64,000 nucleotides of DNA from positions 6,758,001-6,822,000 of the forward strand of contig NC_063269.1 of the NCBI RefSeq assembly GCF_910591885.1. Direction: 5' to 3'. Shown here piece by piece: positions 47,601 through 60,600 of the stretch. The DNA comes from Bombus terrestris (lineage: Eukaryota > Arthropoda > Insecta > Hymenoptera > Apidae). The position numbers and the translations under genes are program-made. The first letter of the stretch is position 1; each line of letters begins with the position of its first letter. Below the pieces are notes generated by a model that made no database searches, was not told where the DNA came from, and saw nothing but the letters and a program-made list of their open reading frames with translations.

Positions 47601-48649
47601 TTTCACAAAATAATTCTTCGCTGTGTATACGAAGTTGAGAGTCGTAACGCAAAAATGTTATTAAACCGTTGTAGGAAAAATATGCAACGTATATCTCTGA
47701 GGTGGATAGTTCGTGATAGATGCTGAAGAAAGACTAGAGTATAATTAACAGTATATTCATTAACAATACTCTCGATGTACACTTTACGTAGAGCTCGCGA
47801 TTATACTTAGCGATTCGTACTTCGCGGTTACAACTCGATTTCTAGACGATACGTTACGATAGCGTCCAGCAGAGTGCGTGGTACAAGTTGGGATGATGAT
47901 TGTTTAAAACGCGTAAAGGAACTCTAGTCAACTATCAACTACCAACTGACTTTCCATCACGAGAATGCTGCAAAGGACAATTATGATGAAGCGTGTCTAA
48001 GGATATAAGGCCATCGGATTCTTCGAGGAAAGCCTTCGTTAGGAAAGTGAGGGAAGTCGTTGTGAATTGATTAATCTCTAGGTTTATGGTTGAGGAAGGT
48101 CCTAACTGCCCTCGAGACAAAGTTGCTAGCGCAATAACACATTTAGGGAATACTAAGACGAGGACTATTTGTTCGTTAGAAGAACCTTAGCTAGAGAATT
48201 CTAAGGTTTATGACGGGTCCTTAGGCTAATTGCAAATGTATTATGAAAATTTTCGACATCTGTCAATCATCTTATCCGAAGGATAGGGTCTTTGTGTAGC
48301 AAGTTACGGGACAGAAATCGTTGGAAAGTTTGTTGTCGAGTGCCCCTACATTTCTTAATTCGGTGAATTTGTGCAAAATTATTTTTATATTGTTCGTTTG
48401 TATTACGTAGAAAGATCGTTCCTTTCGTGGCTCTTTTACCTTGCATCTCTATTCGAAAAACATATTGGCGAACATGATGCGAAATTTCAGTTTTACGATG
48501 TTGAGAAAAGTCAGTAACATGCAACGTCACAAAGTAACGTTGCTTTTAATTTCATGTATTTTGGGAGTACTGAACGAGTAGGTTTCCGGTAACACAGCTA
48601 CAAAGTTTTCCGAATTTCGACAGAGAAATAGTTAATTACAGTGGTTGCG

Positions 48650-48731
48650 GAGTTTCTCGGTAACAGAATAACTAATTGCAGTGCATACAGAGTTACTCGG
48701 TAGCTACAGGTATAACTAATCGCAGCAAGCA
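48650..48731. repeat. Degenerate 40-bp tandem repeat
   Basis: gagtttctcggtaacag...actaattgcag at 48650 and gagttactcggtagc...actaatcgcag at 48690. A more diverged copy may lie upstream at 48582-48649 (ccggtaacacag, gttaattacag). Confidence 0.6.
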
Positions 48732-49249
48732 ACACTTATTTTCTGCTAACTTTGATTCCCGCTGGGAAGTATATTTCTATCGACTATTTAAGGAACGATG
48801 GATTTGCAAAGGGAGGAATAACAAATGTATTTCTATTAACTGAGAGCTATACGGTGTTCATACTCGTTTATATCATGCTATGCTATTAAAGAGAGGATGC
48901 TCGTTTCCCGTTCAAGGAAAAATCCTGTTCCGATGATGGAATGAAATTCCTTTCTTTACGTTAGTTACAGAAATTTCAAAATCTATCCATTTTGGTTTTT
49001 AACGAGATCACGTACTTCTACATACGTGTGTTACAAGCTTCATGTACATACAACGCGCGCGCGCTTGCATGCGATGTATTTTTGCATATTATAAATGCAT
49101 GACGTTAATATTATACAACAGACGAACAATATTATTATGCGGCGTATTATCTTTTATTTCATGGGGAAATAAATCACCGAAAATGCATAAAAATTATTTC
49201 CTTTCTGTATAATTCCGTATCTTCATACGTCGCGTATCTCGTCACATTT

Positions 49250-50060
49250 AAAAACGCACGAAAGGTTTGCAGTGCGGACAACGCCTACGTCCTAAATTTC
49301 TCTGCATCAACTTGTCAAACAAATTCCACTGAGAATCAATCTTATCGTATGGCTTTCTCTCGCCATTCGACATCGACAAAAGCAAACGGCGAATTAACAT
49401 TCACGCACTTTCGACTCTACGCGATACGATCGAGCGAAGAAATTTCTCATCGTCTGTTCAGGGTAGACTCGTTCGCAACAGTTTTCCTCGAACTGCTGCC
49501 CTCGCGGTTCATTACGGGCCGTAATTTACGGTCTCTCGATTAAGAATGATTTTCTCGTTTCCTGGCGTCCTTCGCTATACTCTGCTGCGGTACTGGTACG
49601 AAAGGAAGAGCATCTCGTCCAGTCACGTCCCTTGTGAAAAGACGCCTTCTTCTGCGACCTACCACCAGTCGACTTACTACATATATGAATCACAATGATT
49701 CGCCTTCCCCCTCTTGTTTTCAGCGTCCACAGACCTAACGATATTCGTGCGAGTGCACGAGGCCTAGAGGAGCACGCCAGCTGACTCACGCAGCCACCAC
49801 CATAGAGTCCTCTCCACACACGCGCACACACATACACACACACGAGCTCTCTTTCGCTCCTCTCTTGCCTGGCACACACCGAGAAAGAGAATGAAGCCAC
49901 GTTTCGCCTCTAGTCTCGCTCCAAACTCGGAACACTTCTGGTATTCGCGGTCAGTTCCGTTCTCTAGCAGCTCGGCGCGCCACGCTGATTAACGGCCCGT
50001 CGATTTCCCCACGGACATTTAACGATTTCCCAGGGAAAATGGACACAGTTCATCAGGATC
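49250..50060. promoter_or_regulatory. GC/CpG-richer island with CA microsatellite
   Basis: Includes a CACACA run at 49815-49843 and a CpG-dense part ending near cggcgcgccacgctgattaa. ORFs on both strands overlap and have no family features. It could serve as a promoter or leader for the exon at 51283, about 1.2 kb further on, but this is inference. Confidence 0.25.
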
Positions 50061-51282
50061 GTGTGTACAACGCTTGAAATTATCGGCTTGTTGGAAAATT
50101 ATAATGGAAGCTTGATTTTAATAGCGATTGACGTTTACGTCGAGTAGAGTTTAACGCGGCTTCGTTAAAAGTTCCAAGTTCGTTCTTTTTTACATCATTT
50201 TTTTACGCCATCGAAGATTATTAAAATGTGCGGTCGATAAAGGAGAATCTTGCGTAATCGAACCGTAGCAACGGAGGATATTCAGAGAAGCTGATGGATC
50301 GAAAGTGATTCTATTATAACTGTGCCAGTGTTCGGTTTCGATTTTTATTCAATTCTCGTGACTATTCGAAGATCCGCGAACGCCGAGAACGCGCAATATC
50401 GCGCAATTGACCCAGCAGAATTTTGTATGGTCGATATAGTGGAAAAAGGACACGTTCAGAGAGGCTTCAGGATCGATAGTATCTTTATATTTTTGTCTGT
50501 GTTTGCTTCCCTTGTGCCCGTTTCTCCGCCGTATTTTGTAATGTAAATCATGGATAGCAGCGGTGCTAGATATACGCGGCAAGGAATGACAATGTACCAA
50601 ACGGGTATCGTTCTTTTATGCGACGCCACGGTTGAATCAGTTTTGCAGCGACGACTGCGTTAAGATCAGTCTCTGGCTCCTTGCCACGTGAAATTTGATT
50701 CACTCGGAGATTATATCGCAGGAATGCACTCGACTTTGTTACGACGGAAATTATGAGTACGAATCTCTACAGACAAATATTTTATATAAATCTTTTCTAC
50801 GCTGTCGTGTTCGATCCCCGATGACCTTCGACACGAACTTCCTTCTTACGATGTAAATTGAGAAATAGTCGTCTGTAGAATTTTGATCGTTTTCTAATCT
50901 ATGCCGCTAAGAAGATAAACGAAGTTGCTACGTGTAAAATTAATTAATAATGTATGCACGATGGAAAATTTATTAAATAGAAATTATATTTTTGGAGATA
51001 TTTCACGAAGAAACCAGAAACTGGTAATATCGTTTTGTACGTGTAATTAATAGTTTACGTGAAACTGATGATTTTCTATGTGAAAGAAGAAAAAACCGCG
51101 GTTCACTATGGAACGGCGGGTTTTTAAATAATTCGAGGTTGAAAGTGTCGGAATTTAGTGATTTCGTAAGCAACGTTCGTAAATCATCGCCGTGGTTCGA
51201 TGAGTTTTTGGAAAGTGTCGATGTCGTATTGTGCACAGTGGTATTTCCGGTGACGTTCTCCAAACAAACAAGAGTTTCTAGG

Positions 51283-51390
51283 ATGGCTAGCGAAGTGATG
51301 CTGGCGCCCACCACGACGCCTGGAACATCTAGACGGGAAATAGACGACGTCAGAGATATGGTTAGAAACGCGACCGTAACCACCATTTAC
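51283..51390 (+). CDS. Candidate 5' coding exon (36 codons), unrecognised protein
   Basis: The ATG in ggATGGct starts MASEVMLAPTTTPGTSRREI, then DDVRDMVRNATVTTIY, and meets the strong donor gtaagt in phase 0. The codons are GC-richer than the flanks and non-repetitive. The frame is open upstream to 51139 without another ATG, so part of the region could be 5' UTR. No signal peptide or domain is visible. The phase equals that of the 32567 exon, so the two could be alternative starts of one gene. Not recognised. Confidence 0.45.
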
Positions 51391-52572
51391 GTAAGTTACG
51401 AGATTCTCTATCTATAGTATCGCGCTAGACACAATGTAGACTACTGGATTACAGCGGTTATTAATCTTCCCTTGTCCGCGATAATGTTTCTTATCGAACG
51501 ATCTTGCGGAAAACTTATCTTTTATCTTCGCTGCAACGTCTGAACGCGAAATTTTTGAAATTTTTGACCGTGATTGCAACGTGAAAGTATAAAATACGTA
51601 GCTACGTAGGTTTTATGACGTTGAGTTAGAGATGAGACGAAGCTTTTAGGTGGAGGATGATATTAAGCAAATTATAAAAGTTTGCCTCAAATTGATCGCT
51701 CGAGGATTACCGCCTCACAGTTGGACAGGAGAATAGCTGCAAATTAAACTGGCGTTTAAAAAGTATCAAAAGTAGGACGTACGTTTCTAGCAAACCTTTT
51801 ATCTACAATGATTTTGATTTTACATGAAATTATTCAGCCTTTCTTTCAGACCACCGTATACGTTTCCTGTAAAGCGGTATCTTTCGTCAATGATTTTATC
51901 TGTACGATATAACTCGTGTATAGAAATAAATTAAACGCGAGCAGGATATTGAAATCAGGTTTCATATAATGAACATGGTTCGAAATCTTCGCCATTAATT
52001 TGCAAGATTGTTGACTAAACTAACGGGTATAAACTAACGCGTATATTTAACGCGTTTATTTATGCACGTTGTCTAGTGTTACTTGCTCGATTTAAGAGAA
52101 AACTAGGCCGCATAGAAAATTAATAACGATTGCGATACGAGATAGTTTCGAAGGAAATTTCGCGATATCGGTTGTATCTGGTAGTTGTCCGTTGAACCAA
52201 CTTCGGTTGCACAGGTTATCGGATAAATGTATATCCGTTACACGGTCGTCGTTTATCGTTGATCGATGAAAAAAAAATCTGGAACTACTACGATGTTTCC
52301 GCGATTCATTGGCAGTCGCCACACCGGGAGACGCAGTAGTTTACGCGTGGAAAAGGTCAGTTCGTAGATCGAGATCGTAAAAATAAGTTTATGCTTTTGC
52401 AATCGTGTTTTTCGTTCGGTATAAAATTGAACGTTAAAATAACGTATTGACGAAGTTGTGAAAGATTCACTCGATAAGTTTTGTTAATTTTCTACGGTAC
52501 TATGTGATTCATGAATTACAAACACGTCGATCTACATCCATTATTCAATTTTTATTGTTCCATTTGTTTTTT

Positions 52573-52856
52573 GCAGCGATGTTATCGTTGTTGAATAGCA
52601 TCTGTCATTTTTAGACATTTGATGATGATACGAGCGTATGAATTTTTATTACACGGACATTCCATCTCCGATATCGAATTTTATTATTTCAATTTCTTCG
52701 ATAGCAGCGATGTTATCGTTGTATAACGTTATCGTTGTTGAATAGCATTTGTCATTTTTAGACATTTGGAAATTATAATGGTACGAGCGTATGAATTTTT
52801 GTTACACAGACATTCCATCTCCGATATCGAATTTTATCGTTTCAATTTCTTCGATA
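52573..52856. repeat. Two-copy tandem duplication, unit about 131-150 bp
   Basis: Both copies begin gcagcgatgttatcgttgt and share catttttagacattt, acgagcgtatgaattttt, and cattccatctccgatatcg. Copy 1 is 52573-52703 and copy 2 is 52704-52856. A further small internal repeat of gttatcgttgt lies at the start of copy 2. Confidence 0.95.
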
Positions 52857-55383
52857 CTCTAGAGAACCTTACGTATCACACTTTACACAGAGCAATTTGT
52901 TCTTATCTGTTAAATAATGAATATCACAGTGTAAAATTGCTCTAATAAATAATATAAAGTATGCTTCGATAGAATTAAGATAAATTACACTCCAATAATC
53001 TTAATAACTCTTCATAGGAAGAGTTTCTAGTTCAATGTACTGTTCGAGGTCACAAGCTACCATAATTAGATTTATGAGCGAGATTGCAACCGCGTGTTAA
53101 TGCCAGTACGTGACGTGTTTCGAGCTAAGGAACACATTTCGGATGCAATGTATGTAATTTCGTTATTCTCACTTGTTTACTAGAATTGCTCGTCGTATGA
53201 CCGCAGTGACGAAGGACAATAGTGTCAAGGACAAGATTTCGCTCTCAAACCGTGAAATGGTCACGGTGTCTGAACAGCAATGATCGTGAATGGTGTCATT
53301 TTTAGCGACGCGGCATTGTCGATTTATGTTCTGCTACCAGCGTTAGGGCAAACGAGATTTTTTGCTTCTTTAAGGTTGGTTTTACCCGAAGGTAACAAAG
53401 GATCCTCGCCGGTTTCTCAGCAAGGGAGATATTTTATAGGGAAAAAGAAAGGACAATTTACTGGAATTCTGATAGAGGTGTGCAAGTTATTATCCACATT
53501 CAGTCGAGAAGGCTGAAGATTCGGTATGCGGCAAAACAACGTCTAAGAATGCTACACCATTGCCAAAGTCCAATAAAATGAGTATTTCGCTGACAGAAGC
53601 ACAAGAACGAATGTGCTCGTTTAACAATGGCGAGAAACAAGTCGACAAATTTTATGCTTGTAATTATTCTTGTAAAACCAGTCAAGCTTTATTTCCTTAT
53701 CGGTTTCGTCGTATTTCGCTTCGCTTCTGATTACCAGATTGTGTCATCCGATAAATCGAGGAAATCTAACAGGAGTTTTGTCTTCGTCGCGTACGAGTCC
53801 TTCGGTTGTGAACGTAAAAGGGCACTTTGCGTTGCTTGTCCATTCTGCATTCTCGAGAAAACGAACTGCATGTAAGCTGGCGCTTTTAAAGCGTTCCCAT
53901 AGATCGCCACGCTGTAATTTTCTATACGCTTCGGAAGATTTTCAATGTTCTGGGTGTTGTCGACTCGTTGCACAACTAATTAACAGGGTGATCACGTATT
54001 CAACATACAAGAGCTAGTGTAGTCGTACGCTTCGCGTGTCTGCGTGCATCTCGTACTTCCTTTCGGTTCTGCGTGGATTGATATGGTGAACGCGTAGGTT
54101 CGGAATGACGTTCGGGGTACTTACTTTTGCAAACCAGTCAGGATGTTATAAGAAATCGCAATGGTTTGATAAATAAAGTTCTCTGGGCGTAACGTCGCGC
54201 CGCCGTCTCCCTGGCCGCGTTGTCGCCGATGAATGTGTAGACTGTAGACACTCTAATCTCTCGTTACTTCAACAATGACCGGTTTAACGAACGTGGGTGG
54301 TGATCGATCGACGCAATAATTTCGTATTAATGAGTTTTTGATCAGGTGTTAGATGAAAAAAAAGGCTTTCGAAAGTTGCGTTTTTCCGTTTCGATGGATT
54401 TTATCGATTGTATTAATTGAGAAATGATTCAAGCGCGTATTAATAACGGCAAGATCAAGCTCTAATAGAAATTAATCGATTTAATTTGTTGAAGTTTCAC
54501 CGTTTTTAAAAATTAGACATTTTTCTCTGAGCTTCATGATACGTGATGAAGAAAAAAATATATTTAAAATCGATCGACGAGGTGTGGTCAAAGACGTAGA
54601 TACAGCGAATTTGTCGACGAGAAGCTTTTCAAAGAGAGAGAAAAAAAAACGTGGAAACTTTTACGATTGTATAACGGAGCATGATATTCATAGTAACGGC
54701 GAAGAATTTAAATGAACGTCTTGTAAGGTTAATTAGAACGTTGAACGACGGATGCAGAGATAAATGATGATAGGATGAATTCTTAAAATACCTCTTATTA
54801 TTTTACTTCTTCTCTTTTCTCTCTTTATCGAGTTACCCCTCTCGTAATTAAACGTGGTAACCATTATTATCGCTTTTCTTCATTGTTAGAAATATCAAGA
54901 TCATGCACTCAGATTATATACATTCGCCGACTTTTCCGACTTCAACGCGTTTTGTTTTATATTGTGCATTCAGTTTTCATTTCCGTTCTTCGTTTTATTC
55001 GCTGTGTGATATACTGTAAATTCGTTTTTAGAAAATGGGCCAGGTAGCCCGGGGTAAAAGTAATATCGCACGAATACACTACACCTGAAAATAGTAACAA
55101 CACTATACATGCATATACCTTTCGCAGTTCAACATTTCACTGCTCCATCAATACGCATATTTTTCTTCTTTTATCGAAATAAAGTAATATAGAATATTTT
55201 AATAACAATTTCGTAGAAATTGTAACTTTAACGTATTAGTGGACGCTATTAGGATTGAAACAATAGCATTAATATAGCGAAATTTTGTAAAAACCAATCA
55301 ATTTATAAGGAATCGTTTGTCTTCAATCTTCATTCACTTGATGGATTATAAGTCTCATGTACGAAAAATTCGACTGACATATA

Positions 55384-55552
55384 CAGGGTGCGACCGAATA
55401 ACGTGTGGCATGTTCAAGTATACTTGATAAATTTCCAAACTCGATTTTCTCGAAAGCTAAACCTCAAAGGAAAAAATTATATTCCATATTTCGTTCTTAT
55501 TTTTTCATAAGGAATCATCTCGTGCCTGTACATGTTATTTGGCCGCATCCTG
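55384..55552. mobile_element. 169-bp MITE-like element, TA target site, CAGGGTGCG termini
   Basis: The left terminus cagggtgcgaccgaataac and the right terminus, read inward as caggatgcggccaaataac, match at 16 of 19 positions. TA dinucleotides flank both ends (55382-55383, 55553-55554). The interior is AT-rich with no ORF. Short TIRs, TA duplication and small size fit a Tc1/mariner-superfamily MITE; the exact family is not known to me. Confidence 0.75.
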
Positions 55553-55559
55553 TACGTAC

Positions 55560-55870
55560 CGCCGTTGCTATTTAACTATACCGTAATTTATATCTGGGCC
55601 GAGGGCTCGATAAAAACCCCGCTAGGGTGCTTGAGTGAATGTTTGGAAAGTCGATAGCCGGCGACTCGAAGTCGCCGTGCTGTGAGTGCTATGAGGTGTT
55701 GGCGATGATACGACTGTTTAGAGGGTGCGTGAGATAGTTTTCCCAATGGCAAGCGACGCGACGACGTCGCATTACCGAAGAACAAAGACTTTGTTCAAAG
55801 GATCTGGTTACGGAATGTGGAAGCGATGCTTTTTGGTAAGCTTTCGAGCTACAGCGACTAAACCGCGCGC
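55560..55870. other. GC-rich island of unknown nature
   Basis: Abruptly GC-richer sequence (gggccgagggctcgataaaaa, agccggcgactcgaagtcgccg) directly after the 169-bp element. It has a cgataaaaacc TATA-like word at about 55607 and a cggcgactcgaagtcgccg near-palindrome. It could be a regulatory region or a fragment of a solo LTR. Not resolved. Confidence 0.4.
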
Positions 55871-57449
55871 CACTTATCCCAATATCTCGAAAGAGTAGTC
55901 TTTTATAAAGAATTATAACATGTGTTTTAGAACGTTATAGAATTAAAAGTTGCCAGAAACTTCAGAATAAAAGTAGATATAATTGTAGCAAACCCTGGTC
56001 GTAGTTGTTAAGTACTTCAAATGAGAGACGTTTCCTTAAAATAGTATTTTACATATGATCTTTCTTTTAACTTTACGGATGTGACGTTTGAAATGGTTGG
56101 AATTGTTTATCACTCAGTGAAATGCTAATTAATTATTCGTGAATCACGTGATTTATGAAAAAGCTTGTAGAGAATTCTTTTCGTCTCTGGCGTCGTGTAT
56201 TTTCTTACTTTTCTTTAAGCGATAGATACGTATGTATCGCTATTTAGAGTTATATGGGCATTTCTTTACGTTCTTCGAACATATCGAGAAAGATATTTTC
56301 CGATAAAAAGATAGAGACTGATTAAAATTGTTAAATTCGTTTGACTCAAGGTATACTAAATATATTTAAACTTTCTCAGTGTTTGATAAGTTTTCACGTT
56401 GCTCGAACTGCTGTTAAAAATAAACAACTTTGTTCTATATATCGATCAGCAGGCGCTTCCGCTTCTAAGCTTGTTCGCGGTAATTTTCGTTATCTCGGTG
56501 AAAAAATCCTGTAAACAAAAGCATTGAAAATAGATGCTGGGTATTTTTTTTTTCGTTTTTTTTTTTTACGAAGAAATCATCGTTTCGCGAAATTAAAAGA
56601 ATTAAACGTTCGAGAATTCTTGTTCAGTCTCACCGTGAGACCTTTGTGATCCTTGTAGGCGGATCGAAATGTGAGAACCAGCCGCTTCCTTGTTTGGTAA
56701 CGCTGATCAACGCTTTCCAGCACTTTTTATTCATCCGTGACAACATATCTGGTCTCCTTACGGATAATTTACTGCAGAGTTTCGCTAGCTTTTTTTTGAG
56801 AAAGTCTTATAAGGATCTTAGATACCGCGAAATTTATTCAAATTAGAATTTCTAGAAAGTAAGATTGCATTTCAATTCGAAGGATTATTTAATAGCTTTC
56901 TTCCAGGTTTTTTTTTGGATACTTGCACTTATTACAATTAAGATATTAAAGTTTACGAAAAGAATTATGCCTGAACGCGGAAAGTTATTACGACGAATAT
57001 CTTTGGAATTTCAAGTGCTTTCGAATTTATTCAAATACGTATCGTATTGTATATTGTTTATTATAACGAGGCTCGTAGCCTGCTACAATCTTTGTTTACG
57101 TAAGCGCACGGTTGCTTGGCTTTCCTTTACCTTTATATCCGCTGCTCGCGTCTATGTTGCAGTCATTCCACTTAATAATCTATTTAACTTATCAAATAAT
57201 TGTAAGTCTTACCGTACTACCTTATATTATAATATATTCGAGCTTTGCTTTGTTATGACTCATTATTAGACTGCGGATTTTTATACGTTTATAGGAAGTG
57301 TGAAACCGCAAAATTGCACGGAATGCACATAATACGGAAATATATGTAAAGTACTCGAAGTGTAATACTCTCTATATAATACTTTTCCTGCCGAGCTTTT
57401 ATTTTTTCAATGAAATATTCTAAATTATAATTAATATCTTATTATAATA

Positions 57450-57529
57450 TTGGCTTGGCAACTAAGTGATTGCGGATTTTGTGATATCACTTAATGACAA
57501 AATCCGTAATCATTTAGTTACCAACCCAA
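57450..57529. mobile_element. Mariner-type miniature palindromic element, copy 1 (80 bp)
   Basis: Flanked by TA on both sides. The left arm is ttggcttggcaactaagtg followed by attgcggattttg; the right arm is its inverse (caaaatccgtaatcatttag, ttaccaacccaa). The arms are about 33 bp with only a few mismatches and a loop of about 14 bp. The terminus ggttggcaactaagt with TA duplication is that of insect mariner elements. There is no transposase; it must have moved in trans or arisen by internal deletion. Confidence 0.92.
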
Positions 57530-57616
57530 TACCTTATAATATATCTCTTTATCACAGCTCGCTTTATGTTTACTATTTTATACCTATTATTACTGGTATT
57601 CGGTTTTTTTGAGGAT

Positions 57617-57650
57617 TGAGGTTTCCTTGAGGTTTCCTTGAGGTTTCTTT
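57617..57650. repeat. 12-bp unit in three tandem copies
   Basis: gaggtttccttg occurs three times, the last with one change. Confidence 0.95.
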
Positions 57651-60600
57651 GGGACGTTATCGCACGTGCACTTGCTCCTCCAGGCATATTTTCATGCTTC
57701 CTTCCATAAAGTTTGTTAGTTCTCATATTTATCTCTCAGTATTTGTTCTTGCTGTTTCTGTCCACTCGCTGTTTTTTCGTATGTTGACCTAATTTGCTCG
57801 TACATGGGGCATTTGCTTAATACGTCGTTCCTATTTTCCAGTTCTCTCGTATTACACATCCGGCGTGACAGGCTTTTTTCTGTTTTGTTTCTTATCCCGG
57901 TTTCTGGCGTTGTTGCCTATGCTAAGTTTCTTGCCACGCTTAATTCTCACATTATCCGTTTAGTCGATTGACGAGTGTTCATCTTGAAATACTCGGCGCT
58001 TTCAAACATTTCCATATCCCTGATACTTCTTTATGTTCCACTCTATGGATCCTTGTATTCTATTGTTATCCTCCTCGACTAGTTTTTCTCCCAGTATTTT
58101 TCCTTGAGTTTTCTTCTGCACTCTATCGTTCCCTGAGTGTTATCGAATTTACAGCATCGTACTTTGTTTCTTACTCGCGTGACCCAGTTTCTTTCCGTGT
58201 TCGGCGATCTTTTGTTCAGTTCTTTCAGTTCTTCCCGACAACTTTCGCGGAATTTATTGAAATTAGGATTGTACAATTTGTAAAAAAAATTAAGGAATCA
58301 TGGAGCCGTTAATGGAGCAAACGTTGGACGAGAAGCGAGAAGAGTGGTAAAAGACGGTCGAGGCGGCAAAGTACGATGGAGGAATTTCGAATTGGCTCTT
58401 CTATGCCTTTCAGCGTGCATACTATATAATGATTCTTTGCCTATGCCTGAAACGGCTTCTTTAACGATCTGGCGTAGATATCAGAGTGGGTACTTTGAAA
58501 TAAATTCTGAAAAGTCGTATCGCTGTGCGTCGGTTCGTTCAAGTGCTTCTTTTCTGGCACAGTGCTCTTTCTAGCAGATTCGCCAACATTTACTCGAATT
58601 TCTCGAGTTCTCTTCGAATCGTCACCCCGTCATCGCCTCGTACAGAAGCGACGAACATTTACAGGATCGGTGAAAGCAAATTGGTACAACTACATTCTAA
58701 AATCTTCTTTTTCCTTTCCTGTTTCGAACGTTGTAAAGGAGTATTCGCGTAGCTGAGGGAACAAGAAAACACAATGGAATTGGACTTAACAACGCTCTTC
58801 TAAAACTATTCTACGCTCTTGTAAAAGATATTTAATTTCTTAAAAAAGAATTTAAAACTAAAGTTAGTCACCAGTATTTTACATTTCGTATCTTTTCTTC
58901 TTAATCCAGGCTGTTCTACGTTCTTCCAAAGAAATAATGATTTATCCGAGATGATTTCAGAGAGAATCCCAAAGATGTGAATTTCCGACCAGCTTCCCAG
59001 AAGTACCTTTCGAAGATGGAATATTTAAAGGTTCTTCTGGATTGATTCTGGTTGTTCTAAACATCGTTCTAATGTATTATTTCGATATCGTATCTAGTTT
59101 AGGAAATAATTTAAAAAAAGAACTGACTCGATAAAACAATGGACATTTCTCTTCATTTTTCTTTCGCAGCAAGTGCTTACGTTTCTAAAACAATTTGAAG
59201 ATCGGGACACGAATACAGAGGTGACTTTGCTCTTACGTTGACGACTTTTTATCAACTTGGAAGTCGTCGAAGCGAGAGTAGAGTTACTCTTGTATTTGTC
59301 TGGCGATCTTCGAATCTTTGTTCTAGCTTGTTCTCAGGGTCGAAGTAATTGTTTCAAACAGGCAAGTCTGGAACAACTTCCAGTCTCAAGAGGGTATAGT
59401 CACCCTTCTGTTCGAGTCCTGGTCCTCAAATTATTGTTCTGGGTTATTCTAGCGGTGTAGGTACGTGTTCCAAAAGAAGCAAGCCCTTACAGAACCTTTT
59501 ACCCTTTATATTGTTGTTAAAGTGAAAAGAAACGTACATTGCCTTATGGGTTTCTCGAATTTCTTCACAAGCTAAATATGAGATTGAAATAATATTTCAA
59601 AGCAACGTTTAGAACAGCTAAAACAATACAGAACAACTTTTTAAATGTTCGACTTAAGAAAAATGAGAGGCTGGTCGAAGAATGATTAGAATTGCGGTCG
59701 TTTCTGAATATTTTAGAAATAGATCACTATTTTTTGGAACAACGTAGAAGGAACGTAAAACAACTCGCAACAACAAAATATACGAGGTTTGAAAAACGAG
59801 GAGCTGAAATTATACAATCATGCGATATATCATACAATACAATCACACAGGCTTGATATTTAACTCTAGAACCATCTATATAATAATTGAGTACTTAAGT
59901 ATAATTACACCTAAACAATTATATTTATAGCGATATAATGGAAACCTAAAACCTGTATCTGCTTTTTCACGGTAATACAAATGTCGAGGTAAACTTTCTC
60001 TTTCGCCCATGTAATTTATTATCTTCCTTGAAAAAAAAAAAGAAGGAAACGTGCAGAAAACATACAGATCGCTCACAGTGATGACTTTATCTTGCTGTTT
60101 CATCTTCTTTGCGACGAAGGTCTGTCGTGTGTCCTTCCCTTCGCTGTAATTCGCATAAATTGTTGTAAAATGGCGATCACATTTCGATCGGTTCCGCCAT
60201 GAAAGTGCTACCACGATAGAAGATCACCTTCAACTTTCCAAGTTACCCGTATTTTGTGCAAATGATCGCGTGGGCGCACGTAGTAGGTGTACGAACACCG
60301 TGCTATGCTTATCCTTCGAGTTTCAGGTATTAAAACGAACTCTGCTTGGCTATCTTACATACAGTTGATCACTACGTTCGCAACGACTTGTGTTTCGATT
60401 ACGTGATCGTGTTTCCGGTATTGCGCAAATTAATTTGCTCGTTAGGCCCGAGAGAGGATCGACGTTTATCGCACTTGTGATTGATCAGGCTGTTCAAAAG
60501 TAAAGTTTCTGTCTGGATCGTTCTTAGAATTCACACGTTGAGAAGTAGCTGCGATTTTTATTAAATCGTCGTATGCGTAGTTTTGAATTTCTATTTTTAT

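Larger units (their letters stand above)
32789..51282. other. Long non-coding stretch (intron or intergenic)
   Basis: Mostly AT-rich, with poly-A/T runs and stops in all frames. It holds a CA/TA microsatellite (37297-37320), a 149-bp hairpin (38453-38601), degenerate 40-bp repeats (48650-48731), a CA-rich run (49815-49843), and GC-richer islands at about 36780-37130 and 49250-50060. A short minus-strand ORF at 44968-45081 is discussed in the findings. If 32567-32788 is a true first exon, this is its intron or the spacer to the next gene. Confidence 0.6.

Noticed and set aside
50790..50835. tRNA T-loop-like string gttcgatcccc
   Set aside because: No acceptor, D or anticodon stems can be drawn around it.
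53475..53728. Protein-like open frame without ATG start (…NNGEKQVDKFYACNYSC…)
   Set aside because: About 85 open codons are within chance for this composition. No clear acceptor/donor pair and no family match.
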